Origin: an uncultured Anaerolineae bacterium
Lineage (GTDB): Bacteria > Chloroflexota > Anaerolineae > Aggregatilineales > Phototrophicaceae
Direction: 5' to 3'
Length of the DNA stretch: 64,000 nt
NCBI GenBank assembly: GCA_937922795.1
Contig: CALAJK010000028.1
Coordinates: forward strand, 55,823 to 119,822
Under the pieces are notes generated by a model. It saw nothing but the letters and a program-made list of their open reading frames with translations. It had not been told where the DNA came from and searched no databases. The position numbers and the translations under genes were made by a program. Numbering within the stretch: the stretch's first letter is position 1; each line of letters begins with the position of its first letter. Shown here piece after piece: positions 12,473 through 21,745 of the stretch.

Positions 12473-14662
12473 TCAAGACATGTAGCGCCGGCGCGCCTCA
12501 ATCACATTCCCGACACGCTCAATCCGCGCCAGAATACGCGAAAGCTGCTGAAAATCGCTGATCTCCATGGTTAACTGAAATGTAGCCATATTGTTGCGCG
12601 TAGACACTTGCACGCGAGTCATATTCACCTTCTCATCGGTGATGACCGTGCTGATGTCTCGCATGAGGCCTTCGCGATCGTACGCGATCACTTCAATCGG
12701 AACTGAATAGCGCCGCTCCGGTTGGATGCTGCTCCACGAAACATCGATCAAACGCTCCGGCTCCGCGTGCGAGCGAATGTTCGCGCAGTCCTGCCGATGT
12801 ACGGTGACACCGTGGCCGCGGGTCACATAGCCGATAATGGGATCGCCGAACACAGGGTTGCAGCAGTGAGCCAGGTTCACCAGCATGCCGCTCATGCCGC
12901 TCACATTAACGCCGTTGCTGCTGCCAGTGACAGCCTGAGGCGGCGACGCTACCACCTCTTTCGCCTGTTCCTCTTGAGCCTGTCGACGTTCCAGCTCTAA
13001 GATGCGGTTGGCGATCTGCGCCCCGTTGATATCACCCACACCGACCGCCGCCAGGAAGTCATCCAGCTTGTCATAACCGAACAACTGCGCCACAGTGTCA
13101 AAAGCCATTTGTTCTAGGCCCAATCGCTTCAGCTCGCGCTCCAGCACGCCCCGGCCATCTACGATGTGTTTATCACGGTCGTGCTTGCGGAACCACTGGC
13201 GCACTTTCTCGCGCGCTCGCGCCGTCTTGATATAGCCCTGATTGGGGTTTAACCAGTCCAGGCTTGGACCGCCGCGTTTGGCGGTGAGTATTTCGACCTG
13301 ATCGCCGGTTTTGAGGTTATAGCTCAGATTGACCAGCTTGCCGGAAACCTTAGCGCCGCGGCAGCGATGGCCGATCTCCGTGTGAATGTGGTAGGCAAAA
13401 TCGATCGGCGTGCTGCCCGCCGGCAGATCCACGATATCGCCCTTCGGCGTGAAGACATAGACCCGATCCTGGAACACTTCCTCTTTCATCGTGTCCACGA
13501 AAGCAGCCGCGTCCTCGGTCTGGCCGGGACCAAACTCCATCAGTCGGCGCAGGTAGTTCAGCCGCTTCTCGAACGACTCATCGCGTCCACGACCTTCTTT
13601 ATAGCGCCAGTGGGCTGCGATGCCATACTCCGCTTCCTCGTGCATTTCCCAGGTGCGAATTTGCACTTCGACCGTCTTGCCATGATTGTCCAGCACCGCC
13701 GTGTGAAGACTGCGGTAGAAGTTGTCCTTGGGCGAGGCGATGTAATCATCAAACTCACCGGGTATCGGCCGCCACAAATTGTGTACTACACCCAACACCT
13801 GATAGCACTGAAGGACGGTCTCAACGATGACCCGCACGGCGCGCACGTCATAGATTTGTGACAGCGCCCGCTGCTTGCGTTCCATCTTCTTGTAGATGCC
13901 ATAGATATGCTTGGGACGTCCGCTGATCCATACTTTGGTGATACCCTGTTCAGCCAACGCTTCCCGCAGCACTTTGGCGATATTGGCGATATAGGCCTCA
14001 CGATCTGCACGCCGCTCGTCAAGGCTGCGAGCGATCGCTTTGTAAGTTTCCGGCTGCAAATATCGGAAGCTCAGATCTTCCAGCTCCCACTTGATCTGCC
14101 AGATGCCCAGGCGGTTTGCCAGCGGCGCGAAGATGTCCAGGGTCTCTTGAGCTTTCTGGCGCTGTTTTTCGGGCGGCATGTAGCCCAGCGTGCGCATGTT
14201 GTGCAGACGATCGGCCAGCTTCACCAGCACGACTCGCACATCGTCACCCATTGCTAGCATCATCTTGCGCAAGTATTCCAGCTCGCGATCAGCTGTGCGG
14301 CTGCTCTTGTCAACCGTAGTGTCAATTTTTTTCAGTTTGCTCACGCCATCCACGATGCGCGCCACGGCTGGACCGAACTCATCGCGGAGCTCTTCCAGCG
14401 TGATTTTCGTATCCTCAAGCACATCATGGAGCAGCGCCGCTGCGATGGCCTCAGCATCCAGGTTCATCTCCGCTAGAATGTGCGCCACCGCCATGCAGTG
14501 GGTGAAATAGGGTTCCTGGGAATGCCGGGTTTGGCCGGCATGCGCTGTTTCTGCTCGCCGGTAGGCGCGTTCAATCAGCAGGCGATCGCTCGGCGTGAGA
14601 TCGCGCAAGAGCCCAAGCAACGACTCAAGAGTGAGGTCTGTTGTCTGCTGAACGACCTGCAT
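12473..14662 (-). CDS. rel: Bifunctional (p)ppGpp synthetase/hydrolase, RelA/SpoT family
   Basis: Stringent-response enzyme that makes and degrades (p)ppGpp. Numbered from the ATG at 14662, the N-terminal hydrolase domain has an intact HD pair (H79, D80 in LLHDVLEDT). The synthetase domain follows (YDVRAVRVIV and, near 311-320, KDNFYRSLHT), then TGS (VYVFTPKGDIVDLP), the conserved-cysteine region (AHCCNPVFGD) and a C-terminal ACT domain. The synthetase motif at 303-306 is EFDD, the acidic EXDD form typical of synthetase-only RelA rather than the RXKD form of bifunctional enzymes. The ATG has AGGTG four bases upstream; an in-frame GTG at 14692 has no ribosome site. Confidence 0.95.
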   Translation of the reverse strand: MQVVQQTTDLTLESLLGLLRDLTPSDRLLIERAYRRAETAHAGQTRHSQEPYFTHCMAVAHILAEMNLDAEAIAAALLHDVLEDTKITLEELRDEFGPAVARIVDGVSKLKKIDTTVDKSSRTADRELEYLRKMMLAMGDDVRVVLVKLADRLHNMRTLGYMPPEKQRQKAQETLDIFAPLANRLGIWQIKWELEDLSFRYLQPETYKAIARSLDERRADREAYIANIAKVLREALAEQGITKVWISGRPKHIYGIYKKMERKQRALSQIYDVRAVRVIVETVLQCYQVLGVVHNLWRPIPGEFDDYIASPKDNFYRSLHTAVLDNHGKTVEVQIRTWEMHEEAEYGIAAHWRYKEGRGRDESFEKRLNYLRRLMEFGPGQTEDAAAFVDTMKEEVFQDRVYVFTPKGDIVDLPAGSTPIDFAYHIHTEIGHRCRGAKVSGKLVNLSYNLKTGDQVEILTAKRGGPSLDWLNPNQGYIKTARAREKVRQWFRKHDRDKHIVDGRGVLERELKRLGLEQMAFDTVAQLFGYDKLDDFLAAVGVGDINGAQIANRILELERRQAQEEQAKEVVASPPQAVTGSSNGVNVSGMSGMLVNLAHCCNPVFGDPIIGYVTRGHGVTVHRQDCANIRSHAEPERLIDVSWSSIQPERRYSVPIEVIAYDREGLMRDISTVITDEKVNMTRVQVSTRNNMATFQLTMEISDFQQLSRILARIERVGNVIEARRRYMS

Positions 14663-14712
14663 GCAACACCTGCTGCTAAGCTCATCTGGCACTTTACTTA
14701 TTTAATATTCTT

Positions 14713-14742
14713 ATTATAAATCAAACGTAAGAGCCCTAACAA
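14713..14742 (-). promoter_or_regulatory. Predicted promoter of rel
   Basis: Minus-strand TTGTTA (14737-14742) and TATAAT (14713-14718) are separated by 18 bases. Transcription would start near 14706, about 44 bases before the preferred rel start. Confidence 0.55.
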
Positions 14743-14756
14743 GCTGACTTTCGAAC

Positions 14757-14765
14757 TGGTATAAT
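14757..14765 (+). promoter_or_regulatory. Extended -10 promoter of moeA
   Basis: TGG-TATAAT at 14757-14765 is an extended -10 element. The -35 region (TAACAA, 14737-14742) is poor on this strand and overlaps the opposing rel -35 box. The gap between rel and moeA is therefore a compact divergent promoter region. Confidence 0.5.
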
Positions 14766-14798
14766 CGCGCTTTCGGTTGTCAAACGAGCCTGACGCGA

Positions 14799-16058
14799 GT
14801 GTATGCTGTGACCCAACTGTTGAGCGTTGATGAAGCGCTGTCGCGGATCTTAGACGGAATTGCGCCGCTTCCGGCTGAACGAGTCAAACTGAGCGACAGC
14901 CTCGGCCGCGTGCTCGCAGAAGATCTGCGAGCCGAGATCAACCTGCCGCCCTTCCCCAATTCGGCGCTCGACGGCTACGCCGTTCGGTCCGATGATGTGG
15001 CTGCCGCCGCGCCCCAATCCCCCGTCCAACTGCGCGTGACGATGGACATCCCCGCCGGAAAACCGCCCGACAGCCCGCTGACGGCTGGGCAAGCGGCTCG
15101 CATCATGACGGGCGCGCCGCTGCCGATCGGCGCTGACGCGGTCGTCCCCGTGGAGCAAACCGACGCGCGCTGGCAGCCTGACCGACCAATTGAACTGCCG
15201 TCTGTGGTGCAGATCTATCGAAGCGCCCGTCCTGGCGACGGCATCCGCCAGGTCGGTGATGACCTGCGCGCCGGCCAGCGGGTCGCGGCGGCGGGGACGG
15301 TCTTGCGCGCCCAGGAAATCGGCGTACTGGCCTCGCTCGGCCATGTTTATGTGCCTGTGGTGCGCCAGCCGCGGGTGGCTATCCTCTCCACTGGCGATGA
15401 ATTGATCGACATCCACGAACCGCTTACCCCCGGAAAAATCCATGACAGCAACGGCTATATGCTGGCCGCATTGGCGGCAACCTACAATGCCGTCCCGCTG
15501 CGCTTGCCGGTTGCTCGCGATACGCTGGATGATGTGCGGCGGCGCTTCCGCCAGGCGCTCGAACAACGCCCCGATGTCATCCTCAGCTCCGCCGGCGTAT
15601 CCGTTGGCGCGTTCGACGTTGTGCGGACGGTGTTGGCAGAATTGGGACAGATTGACTTCTGGCGCATCAACCTCCGCCCCGGCAAGCCGCTGGCTTTCGG
15701 TCATCTGCAAGGTGTGCCGTTCTTCGGCCTGCCGGGCAACCCCGTCTCAGCCATCGTGACTTTCGACGTCTTCGTGCGCCCGGTGCTGCTGCGCTTGGGC
15801 AACCGCACCGACCAGGCTTCGACCATCACCGTCATCACTGGTGAAGATATTGAGTCAGATGGCCGGCGCAGCTATCTGCGGGTGAAGCTGGTCAGCGAAG
15901 ACGGCCAGTTGAAAGCGCGGTTGACCGGCACTCAAATCTCTAGCGCGCTCATCTCCATGGTGCTGGCCGATGGCTTACTCATCGTGCCAGAAGGCGTCAC
16001 CCACGTCCCGGCTGGGACGCCCTTGCCTGTCCGTCTGCTTCGCTATATGAATATCTGA
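14799..16058 (+). CDS. moeA: Molybdopterin molybdenumtransferase MoeA
   Basis: Inserts molybdate into adenylylated molybdopterin to give the active molybdenum cofactor. Typical signatures are present: PPFPNSALDGYAVR near the N-terminus, PLPIGADAVVPVEQTD, STGDEL with KIHDSNGY, the SSAGVSVGAFD stretch, RPGKPLAFG, and GLPGNPVS before the C-terminal domain IV. The 419-residue length is normal. The start is GTG 14799 or the in-frame GTG at 14808; no strong ribosome site separates them. No other molybdenum-cofactor genes are nearby. The VKOR gene follows after 20 bases. Confidence 0.95.
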   Translation: MYAVTQLLSVDEALSRILDGIAPLPAERVKLSDSLGRVLAEDLRAEINLPPFPNSALDGYAVRSDDVAAAAPQSPVQLRVTMDIPAGKPPDSPLTAGQAARIMTGAPLPIGADAVVPVEQTDARWQPDRPIELPSVVQIYRSARPGDGIRQVGDDLRAGQRVAAAGTVLRAQEIGVLASLGHVYVPVVRQPRVAILSTGDELIDIHEPLTPGKIHDSNGYMLAALAATYNAVPLRLPVARDTLDDVRRRFRQALEQRPDVILSSAGVSVGAFDVVRTVLAELGQIDFWRINLRPGKPLAFGHLQGVPFFGLPGNPVSAIVTFDVFVRPVLLRLGNRTDQASTITVITGEDIESDGRRSYLRVKLVSEDGQLKARLTGTQISSALISMVLADGLLIVPEGVTHVPAGTPLPVRLLRYMNI

Positions 16059-16078
16059 GAAGCCAGGGGATTAATATC

Positions 16079-16558
16079 ATGTCCACGCTGCAAAACACCC
16101 ACCCATCCGATCAGGCATCACGTTCCGATATACTCCGCATCGTCTCGCTCATCCTGGTGCTCATCGGGATCGTGATCACGCTGTACTTGAGCTACACTGC
16201 CCTCGTCAACGTCACGCCAGTTTGCACTGAAGGCGAGGGCTTTGACTGCGGCGCTGTGCAGAACAGCGTCTATTCCAAAATCATGGGGATACCGATCGCC
16301 TACTTAGGCCTGTTGGCGTATCTGGCGCTGGGCGGGCTGCTGCTGCTGGAAAACCGCATCGAGTTCCTGCGCGCCTATGGCCCAACGTTGGTCTTCGGCC
16401 TGACGCTGTTCGGTTTCATCTACTCGATGTGGTTGGTCTACGTGCAGGCCGCCATTTTGCAGTCCTACTGCACCTGGTGTCTGGGCCACGAAGCGGTCAT
16501 GACGCTGCTGTTCATCCTATCCGCTGTGCGCCTGTACCGCAGCTTGCGAGCTGCCTGA
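16079..16558 (+). CDS. VKOR family thiol oxidase
   Basis: Membrane enzyme predicted to reoxidise a periplasmic disulfide-forming protein with a quinone, replacing DsbB. About four or five membrane helices are visible. The outer loop pair C49 and C57 and the catalytic pair C131 and C134 (CTWC) are all present, with the conserved serine of QNSVYSKIMGIPIAYLG. It is a stand-alone VKOR of 159 residues with no fused thioredoxin domain, so a separate DsbA-like partner must be encoded elsewhere. AGGGGA ahead of the ATG serves as the ribosome site. It probably shares a transcript with moeA. Confidence 0.92.
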   Translation: MSTLQNTHPSDQASRSDILRIVSLILVLIGIVITLYLSYTALVNVTPVCTEGEGFDCGAVQNSVYSKIMGIPIAYLGLLAYLALGGLLLLENRIEFLRAYGPTLVFGLTLFGFIYSMWLVYVQAAILQSYCTWCLGHEAVMTLLFILSAVRLYRSLRAA

Positions 16559-16586
16559 ACTCGCGCCCCTGCCCTAAAACGCAAGA

Positions 16587-16608
16587 GACACGGCATTTCT
16601 ACCGTGTC
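16587..16608. terminator. Hairpin between convergent VKOR and S1-domain genes
   Basis: A seven-base stem GACACGG/CCGTGTC (16587-16593 and 16602-16608) closes an eight-base loop 28 bases after the VKOR stop. No T tract follows, so this is a weak terminator call. Confidence 0.4.
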
Positions 16609-16641
16609 CCCCAATTGATTTCAGCCAGCGGTCAGCGTTTT

Positions 16642-17367
16642 CTATTTGGTGTGGCTGCGAAGCGTGCGGGCGATGATGTCCTGCTGCTCCCGGTCATACT
16701 TCTCGCGGCGCTCACGGCGCTGCTCGCGCTGACGGTCACGCCCACGGTTTGAACCGCGGCTCTCCATCATTTGGCGCAGCGCCAGCGCCAGCGCAGTGGG
16801 AGCCTCTTCTTCGTCCTCATCCTCCGCTAAAGCCTCAACCGCCGGTTGAGCGCTGGCTTTCAAGCTCATGTCGATCTGGCGCTTCTTGCGGTTCACCTTG
16901 ATGACCCGCCCCTCGACCGTATCGCCCAGCTTCACCACATCGGACGGTGAATTGACGTATTCGTTTGACAGCTCAGACACATGGATCATCGCCGGGCGTT
17001 CTGCGCCTACGTCCACAAACACGCCGTAACTTTCCAGCCGGACGACCGTCCCCGACAGGATCATGCCCTCGCGCACATCATCCCAGCTCATGTCCGGCTG
17101 GCGCACCAATGACAGCGCCACCCGTCCAGCGTCACGATCAACCTTGAGCACATAGGCATTTATCTCATCGCCGACCTTGACCACATCTTCGACGTTGCGC
17201 ACATTGTCCTTGCCGAGCTGCGAGATATGGAGCAGAGCATCCTGACCGATGCCAATATCCACGAACGCGCCGTACAGCTCGATGCGCTTCACTGTGCCTT
17301 TCACTGCCATCTTCGGCGCCAGATCCGCGATAGACTTGGGCGCGCCGACGTTCACTTCATCGCTCAT
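16642..17367 (-). CDS. Protein with two S1 RNA-binding domains
   Basis: Probable RNA-binding protein. Two S1/OB-fold repeats are clear: residues ~18-88 (KGTVKRIELYGAFVDIG, ALLHISQL) and ~102-170 (GTVVRLESYGVFVDVG, AMIHVSEL). An acidic stretch (EDEDEEE, ~183-189) and a strongly basic, Arg/Glu-rich tail (RGRDRQREQRRERREKYDRE) follow. It is much shorter than ribosomal protein S1 and lacks its usual four to six repeats, so it could be a general RNA-binding or translation-linked factor rather than S1 itself. AAGGAG lies ahead of the ATG. Confidence 0.85.
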   Translation of the reverse strand: MSDEVNVGAPKSIADLAPKMAVKGTVKRIELYGAFVDIGIGQDALLHISQLGKDNVRNVEDVVKVGDEINAYVLKVDRDAGRVALSLVRQPDMSWDDVREGMILSGTVVRLESYGVFVDVGAERPAMIHVSELSNEYVNSPSDVVKLGDTVEGRVIKVNRKKRQIDMSLKASAQPAVEALAEDEDEEEAPTALALALRQMMESRGSNRGRDRQREQRRERREKYDREQQDIIARTLRSHTK

Positions 17368-17470
17368 ATTCTCGCCTTGCTCCTTCTATGCTACAGGGAT
17401 GTGGACATCCTCATTGCGTTCATTCAACCGCCGACCAAGCTCAACCGCCGACGGATTTCTCGCAGTTTGT

Positions 17471-18157
17471 CTAGCCCGGCGGGGGCGTCAGCGTGATGCT
17501 GGGCGTGACCTCAAACTCCTCAACCGGCGCGTCAACGCGATACTGGCTGAAAGGCCCATACCCCTGCCACGCGTGCAAATTGCTCGTTTTGATCGTCAGA
17601 TCCATGTCTTTTGGCGTGGCATACAGCGCGCCGATGATCTCGCTTTGACCCGTCAGATCAGCGCTGGTTCCCGCCACAAAAGCAATTACGATCAGCGATT
17701 GTTCCGGATAGAACAGATAGACCACCGCTTGGTCATCAGTCACGCCCTGCCCAAGCGCATACGTAGGTTCGCCGCGGGCGTCCAGCAGCCCTTGCAGACG
17801 CACCTCAGGCGCCAGCGTGAGCGAAATGAAGCTGACCGTCTCGCCGTCTTCGCTCACCATCTGGCAGCAAAGATCGCCATCTTTTTTCTGCCACTGTGCG
17901 CCAACGGCTTTGCTGTCCTGGGCGGTCTGCGTCTGGGGATCCTCAAGTTCAGGCGCATCCTCAATGATCGTCAGCGCATCCGACCAGCGAGTCTCGCCGG
18001 GTGTGATCCCCTTCCAGCACGGCGCGCTGCAGGGATCATTGGTGATCAAGCTCAGATCATTCAGCATCCGGTCATTGCGCAGCACGGGCGGGGGCTGGCA
18101 AGCAGCGATCAATATCGCCAGGGCGGCGATCCCCGGCACGAGCAATCGGAATTTCAT
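17471..18157 (-). CDS. Putative lipoprotein of unknown function
   Basis: A short signal ends in ALAILIAAC, predicting lipidation at C20. The mature protein has a Cys-Trp-Gly region, PCSAPCWKGITPG at ~42-54, and a second CC pair near 96-97. A Thr/Pro tail ends the protein. I do not recognise the function. Its start is 98 bases from the stop of the PPC-repeat gene, and a hairpin lies in between, so it probably has a separate transcript. Confidence 0.65.
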   Translation of the reverse strand: MKFRLLVPGIAALAILIAACQPPPVLRNDRMLNDLSLITNDPCSAPCWKGITPGETRWSDALTIIEDAPELEDPQTQTAQDSKAVGAQWQKKDGDLCCQMVSEDGETVSFISLTLAPEVRLQGLLDARGEPTYALGQGVTDDQAVVYLFYPEQSLIVIAFVAGTSADLTGQSEIIGALYATPKDMDLTIKTSNLHAWQGYGPFSQYRVDAPVEEFEVTPSITLTPPPG

Positions 18158-18206
18158 TGCAGTTTTGCCTTCGCGTTTATGGCGGTCAAGGTGGTTTTGT
18201 TTGATC

Positions 18207-18233
18207 GGGGCACTCTTGTCTAAAGAATGCCCC
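18207..18233 (-). terminator. Hairpin after the three-gene envelope operon
   Basis: An 11-base stem with one mismatch (18207-18217 with 18223-18233) closes the five-base loop GTCTA, just past the stop of the PPC-repeat gene. No strong T tract follows on the minus strand. It may also shield the lipoprotein gene from read-through. Confidence 0.45.
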
Positions 18234-18254
18234 TTATTGTAACGATTTCTGGCG

Positions 18255-20360
18255 TCAATTCAACCGCAGAGTTAGCCGGTAATCGCCGGCTGTCACCCCG
18301 TAGCGGGCGCCGAAATGGGTGGCAATGATAATATAGCGCCCATCCTCTGGCAAGGTGAACTCATTGATCAGCGAGTTGGTGGTGTCCCGACCGGCGTCAT
18401 CATTCGCGGCGATCTGGATCTGGTTGGGGTCTAACAGGAACAGCACCGGGTCGAGCGTGCCGGACAGCCCTTCCATGCTGATCGTTACCACGCTGCCCGC
18501 CGTGCCCTCGAACACATACACATCGAACTTTTTGTTCAGTTGGATGCGCCCGGTCACTGACTGGCCGCTAGTGAGCACCTGCGCTGTGGCCAACTGCGAG
18601 GCCACATCCAGCGAGCTGAAATCAGGCCGCTGGCTAGTGCCAAAGATGCCTCCCTCGCCTGCCTGAACCTGCCCTGTCAGGTCAATCGTGTAGCTCGTCA
18701 CGTAGCGTTCGTTGAGCAGCAGCGGCTGAGTACGGGACATTACAAGCTGGCCGTTGGCGACCACATTCAGCACAAACACTACCGGCCGCTGGTCATTGCA
18801 CAGGCTTTGCAGGCGCACTTCGATCTCATATGGGCCGGCAGCTGGCAGCCGCCCCTCAGGCCAGTAGGCGTAGCTTAACGGGCTAGGTGTATTCTGTGCG
18901 CAGTTCAGGTTGCCATTGGTGATCAAACGCGCGCCCGAAGCCGGAACTTGCGGCACATCGTCGAACACGGTATTCCCCTGAGGATCGCGCACCAACAAAC
19001 GCACATCTGCCCCGGTGCTCCACTGCACGCTCACTTCCACCGAACCGTTAGGCAAATCGGGAAAATCAGGGAGCGCAGCTGTTGTCGGCCCGGTCAGGGT
19101 TAGCTCATAGCCGCCCTGCGTCCCACCCAGGGCTTGACCATAACGCGTCGCCACCACGGTATAAGTCCCCGGCAGCAGCAGCGTCAGGTTAGAGACGAGC
19201 GAGTCGGTGTTCCCAGGCCCGGCGTCATCGTTGAAAGCTACAATGTTTCCATTGGGATCTAGCACCAGCAGCAGCGGGTCTAAACTGCCCGAATTGGCGT
19301 TCATGGCGATCGAGACTAGTTCGTTAGCCCGGCCGGTGAACGTATAAAGCTGGTAGTACTGCTGGCTGGTGAGCGCACCCTGCGCCGGAACGTCCCGAAT
19401 CAAAGTGACAGGTTCCCCGGTCAGCGCATCCGCGCGCACAGTCGGCGGATCAACCTTGATGCCGTTCAAACCGGGTTCAGCAGACCCATCCGCCTTGACG
19501 ACAAAACTTGCCAGGTAGACTTGGTTCGGGCTGAGCGTGCCCTCAACCGGCGCGAGCTGGCGGCCGTCTACGTTGACATTCAGCGTGAACGTGACGGGTT
19601 CGGTAGTCGGGCAGTCGGTCAGAGGATCGTAGTAGACCAGGATTTCATAGCTTCCTGTGGGGATGACGCCCGCCCGCCACGAGGCCCGCTCCGTTGGCGC
19701 GTCGGCGGTGCGGGTAGCACAAACGCTGTTCACGTTGACCCCAAACGTTCCGCCGCTCGGCGTTGTGGGGGTGTTGAAGAATAGACTGCCACCGACCGGA
19801 TCCCGAACTTCTAGATCGAGATTGGCGACCGAATTCCAGGTCAAAGTGACCTGCAACCCGGTGGCGGTCAGCAGCTCTCCCGGCGGCTCAAATGACGCCG
19901 GTTGGGCTGCCTGAGCTTCGGGAGTCGCCGTCGGCGCTGGGGCTGCCGCATCCGTCACAGCCAGCGAGAGCTGGAACCGGATAGTTTCCAGGTTCTCAAC
20001 CCCGACGGCGGGGAACACGGTCACATAGTAGGCGGCATCAGCCGTCAAGGTGATGTCAGGGAGCGCTGCCGTGCCCCCTCGCGCCGCCGCTTGACCTAAC
20101 ACCACCCCCTCGCTGTCGCTGAGCAGCAAGATCACATCGCTGTCGCCTGTCACCGAGAGTTTGATCCCCTGCCCGGCCGTCCCGGCGAAGGTATAAACCT
20201 GAGCTAACCGGCTCTGATCCAGCGTGCCTGTGGCGATCACACCGGGCACTAGCGTTTGACCGCCCTGCTGTGCTGCTGCCCGCCCAGACAGCGACACCAG
20301 CGCCAGCAGCACCAGCGCAGCCATACGCGATAACTGTTTCATCCAATGACAGGACATCAT
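18255..20360 (-). CDS. Secreted protein with alternating PPC and YfaP-like repeats
   Basis: Predicted exported, non-enzymatic surface protein. A signal peptide (hydrophobic ~12-30, cleavage near AAAQ) is followed by three PPC-type beta domains at about 35-135, 340-430 and 610-701; the last two share the signature LDP...NDDAG...TYTVVATRYG / RYIIIATHFG. Between them lie two copies of another module (~165-290 and ~440-590), each starting with a W-containing strand and a DLEVRDP / DVRLLVRDP motif like DUF2135/YfaP, and each with paired cysteines. The layout is therefore A-B-A-B-A. AGGAGGG lies four bases before the ATG at 20360. It is the last gene of the operon, 98 bases after the M23 peptidase gene. 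Confidence 0.8.
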   Translation of the reverse strand: MMSCHWMKQLSRMAALVLLALVSLSGRAAAQQGGQTLVPGVIATGTLDQSRLAQVYTFAGTAGQGIKLSVTGDSDVILLLSDSEGVVLGQAAARGGTAALPDITLTADAAYYVTVFPAVGVENLETIRFQLSLAVTDAAAPAPTATPEAQAAQPASFEPPGELLTATGLQVTLTWNSVANLDLEVRDPVGGSLFFNTPTTPSGGTFGVNVNSVCATRTADAPTERASWRAGVIPTGSYEILVYYDPLTDCPTTEPVTFTLNVNVDGRQLAPVEGTLSPNQVYLASFVVKADGSAEPGLNGIKVDPPTVRADALTGEPVTLIRDVPAQGALTSQQYYQLYTFTGRANELVSIAMNANSGSLDPLLLVLDPNGNIVAFNDDAGPGNTDSLVSNLTLLLPGTYTVVATRYGQALGGTQGGYELTLTGPTTAALPDFPDLPNGSVEVSVQWSTGADVRLLVRDPQGNTVFDDVPQVPASGARLITNGNLNCAQNTPSPLSYAYWPEGRLPAAGPYEIEVRLQSLCNDQRPVVFVLNVVANGQLVMSRTQPLLLNERYVTSYTIDLTGQVQAGEGGIFGTSQRPDFSSLDVASQLATAQVLTSGQSVTGRIQLNKKFDVYVFEGTAGSVVTISMEGLSGTLDPVLFLLDPNQIQIAANDDAGRDTTNSLINEFTLPEDGRYIIIATHFGARYGVTAGDYRLTLRLN

Positions 20361-20458
20361 TCGTCCCTCCTAAGTCGCACGTGCGTGCGCGATTCGCCAG
20401 GCGAGTCTAACCTGGACTCATCTACCCTACTAGACGACCAGACCACGATTCGCCCACG

Positions 20459-21724
20459 TTATGGGGCATCGGCGGCTGCCGCCGATGTCGTCGGCGTAGA
20501 CGGCATCTTAGCCGTGAGCTCAACGAAAGCCGTCGTCCCTTCCAGCACCTCGACGATCTGCGACACACGCATCCCGTCAATACTGGCGATAACTTCATAA
20601 CGGCCAACCGGTACGTCGCCGATCACGAAGTTCTCTTTCCAGATCGGGTCGGCATTTACATCTGACGCCGTGTCTTCAAAAATATAGGTTGTGGTCGTAT
20701 CGGTCACCATGCCGGTGCGCCAATCGCGAACGGTGACCGTCTGATCTTGCAGCATCTCGCCCCGCAGCCCGGTCACGCGCCCGGCGATGACGCCGTGACC
20801 CACGTACGGGACCATCCACAGCACCGGGTTGTAGGTTGAGCCGTAGGTATCCCGCCCCATCCGCACTTCAAAATGCACATGCGGGCCGCTGACGCGCCCG
20901 GTGTTGCCGACCAAGCCGATCGGATCGCCCGCATTGACGATTTGGCCGGGCGTGACCAGCACCACCGAAAGATGGGCATACAACGTGTACAGCGGCTGCC
21001 CTCGATAGCCGAAATCATGCTGGATGAAGACCACGTTGCCATAGCTTGACGTATTCTGGAAGCCAGCGCCCGCCCACTGCACCACACCTGACCCGGCCGC
21101 CCGGACGGTCTCGCCGATCGGGTTGGGCATATCAATGCCGTGATGCACCCGCCACGGGTTTTCGCGCTGCGGCCCGCGCGAGCCGAACGGATACGAGAAC
21201 AGGCCGTAATTCGTCGCGTTCGAGTCGACCGGGCGCATGAACCAGTAATGATCACGCCCCAATGGGTCGCGCGAGATGGGCGGGATCAGAGGCGGCGGCT
21301 GCCACACAGCCGGCGGCCGCGTCACCGACTGCGCCGTGACGGGCAGATCCGTCGCCGGCGGCGTCAGCGTCGGCGCGGGACGGGTCGGCGTCACAATCGC
21401 GTTCAGGGTGGGCTGTAAATCGCCGCTCACCTGCACCGGAGCGATCGGCACCAGGTTGGTATCGCTGCTGATCGCCAACGTCGGCGGCGCGAACAGCGTG
21501 GCAAACGGCGCCACCGTGGGCAGCGGCGTACTGTTGCTGCCAAAGCCCGCGCGCAGGATCTTCTGCCAGGCGGCGGCATCTTCGGTCGGCTGCTGCTCAG
21601 TGGGGATGATCGTCCGGTATGCCGGCACAGGTTGGGCATTCATCCAGACGATGAACCCAAATCCTCCTAGGGCCACCACGACCAAAAACAGCGCCGACCA
21701 TCCACCAGTATGACCTCGCATCAC
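20459..21724 (-). CDS. Membrane-anchored M23 (LytM-type) peptidase
   Basis: Predicted peptidoglycan endopeptidase or LytM-type regulator. One N-terminal membrane helix (~9-27) is followed by a Pro/Thr-rich stretch to ~150. The M23 domain (~170-310) keeps the zinc motifs HxxxD (H194, D198 in HHGID) and HxH (H282, H284 in PHVHFEVR), so it should be active. About 100 C-terminal residues form a beta-rich domain resembling a carboxypeptidase-regulatory/Ig-like fold (GDVPVGRYEVIASIDG). The start is GTG 21724 or the adjacent ATG 21721. The upstream beta-propeller gene ends 21 bases before it, so they share an operon. Confidence 0.88.
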   Translation of the reverse strand: MMRGHTGGWSALFLVVVALGGFGFIVWMNAQPVPAYRTIIPTEQQPTEDAAAWQKILRAGFGSNSTPLPTVAPFATLFAPPTLAISSDTNLVPIAPVQVSGDLQPTLNAIVTPTRPAPTLTPPATDLPVTAQSVTRPPAVWQPPPLIPPISRDPLGRDHYWFMRPVDSNATNYGLFSYPFGSRGPQRENPWRVHHGIDMPNPIGETVRAAGSGVVQWAGAGFQNTSSYGNVVFIQHDFGYRGQPLYTLYAHLSVVLVTPGQIVNAGDPIGLVGNTGRVSGPHVHFEVRMGRDTYGSTYNPVLWMVPYVGHGVIAGRVTGLRGEMLQDQTVTVRDWRTGMVTDTTTTYIFEDTASDVNADPIWKENFVIGDVPVGRYEVIASIDGMRVSQIVEVLEGTTAFVELTAKMPSTPTTSAAAADAP

Positions 21725-21745
21725 TTGACTTAACCGATCACACGC

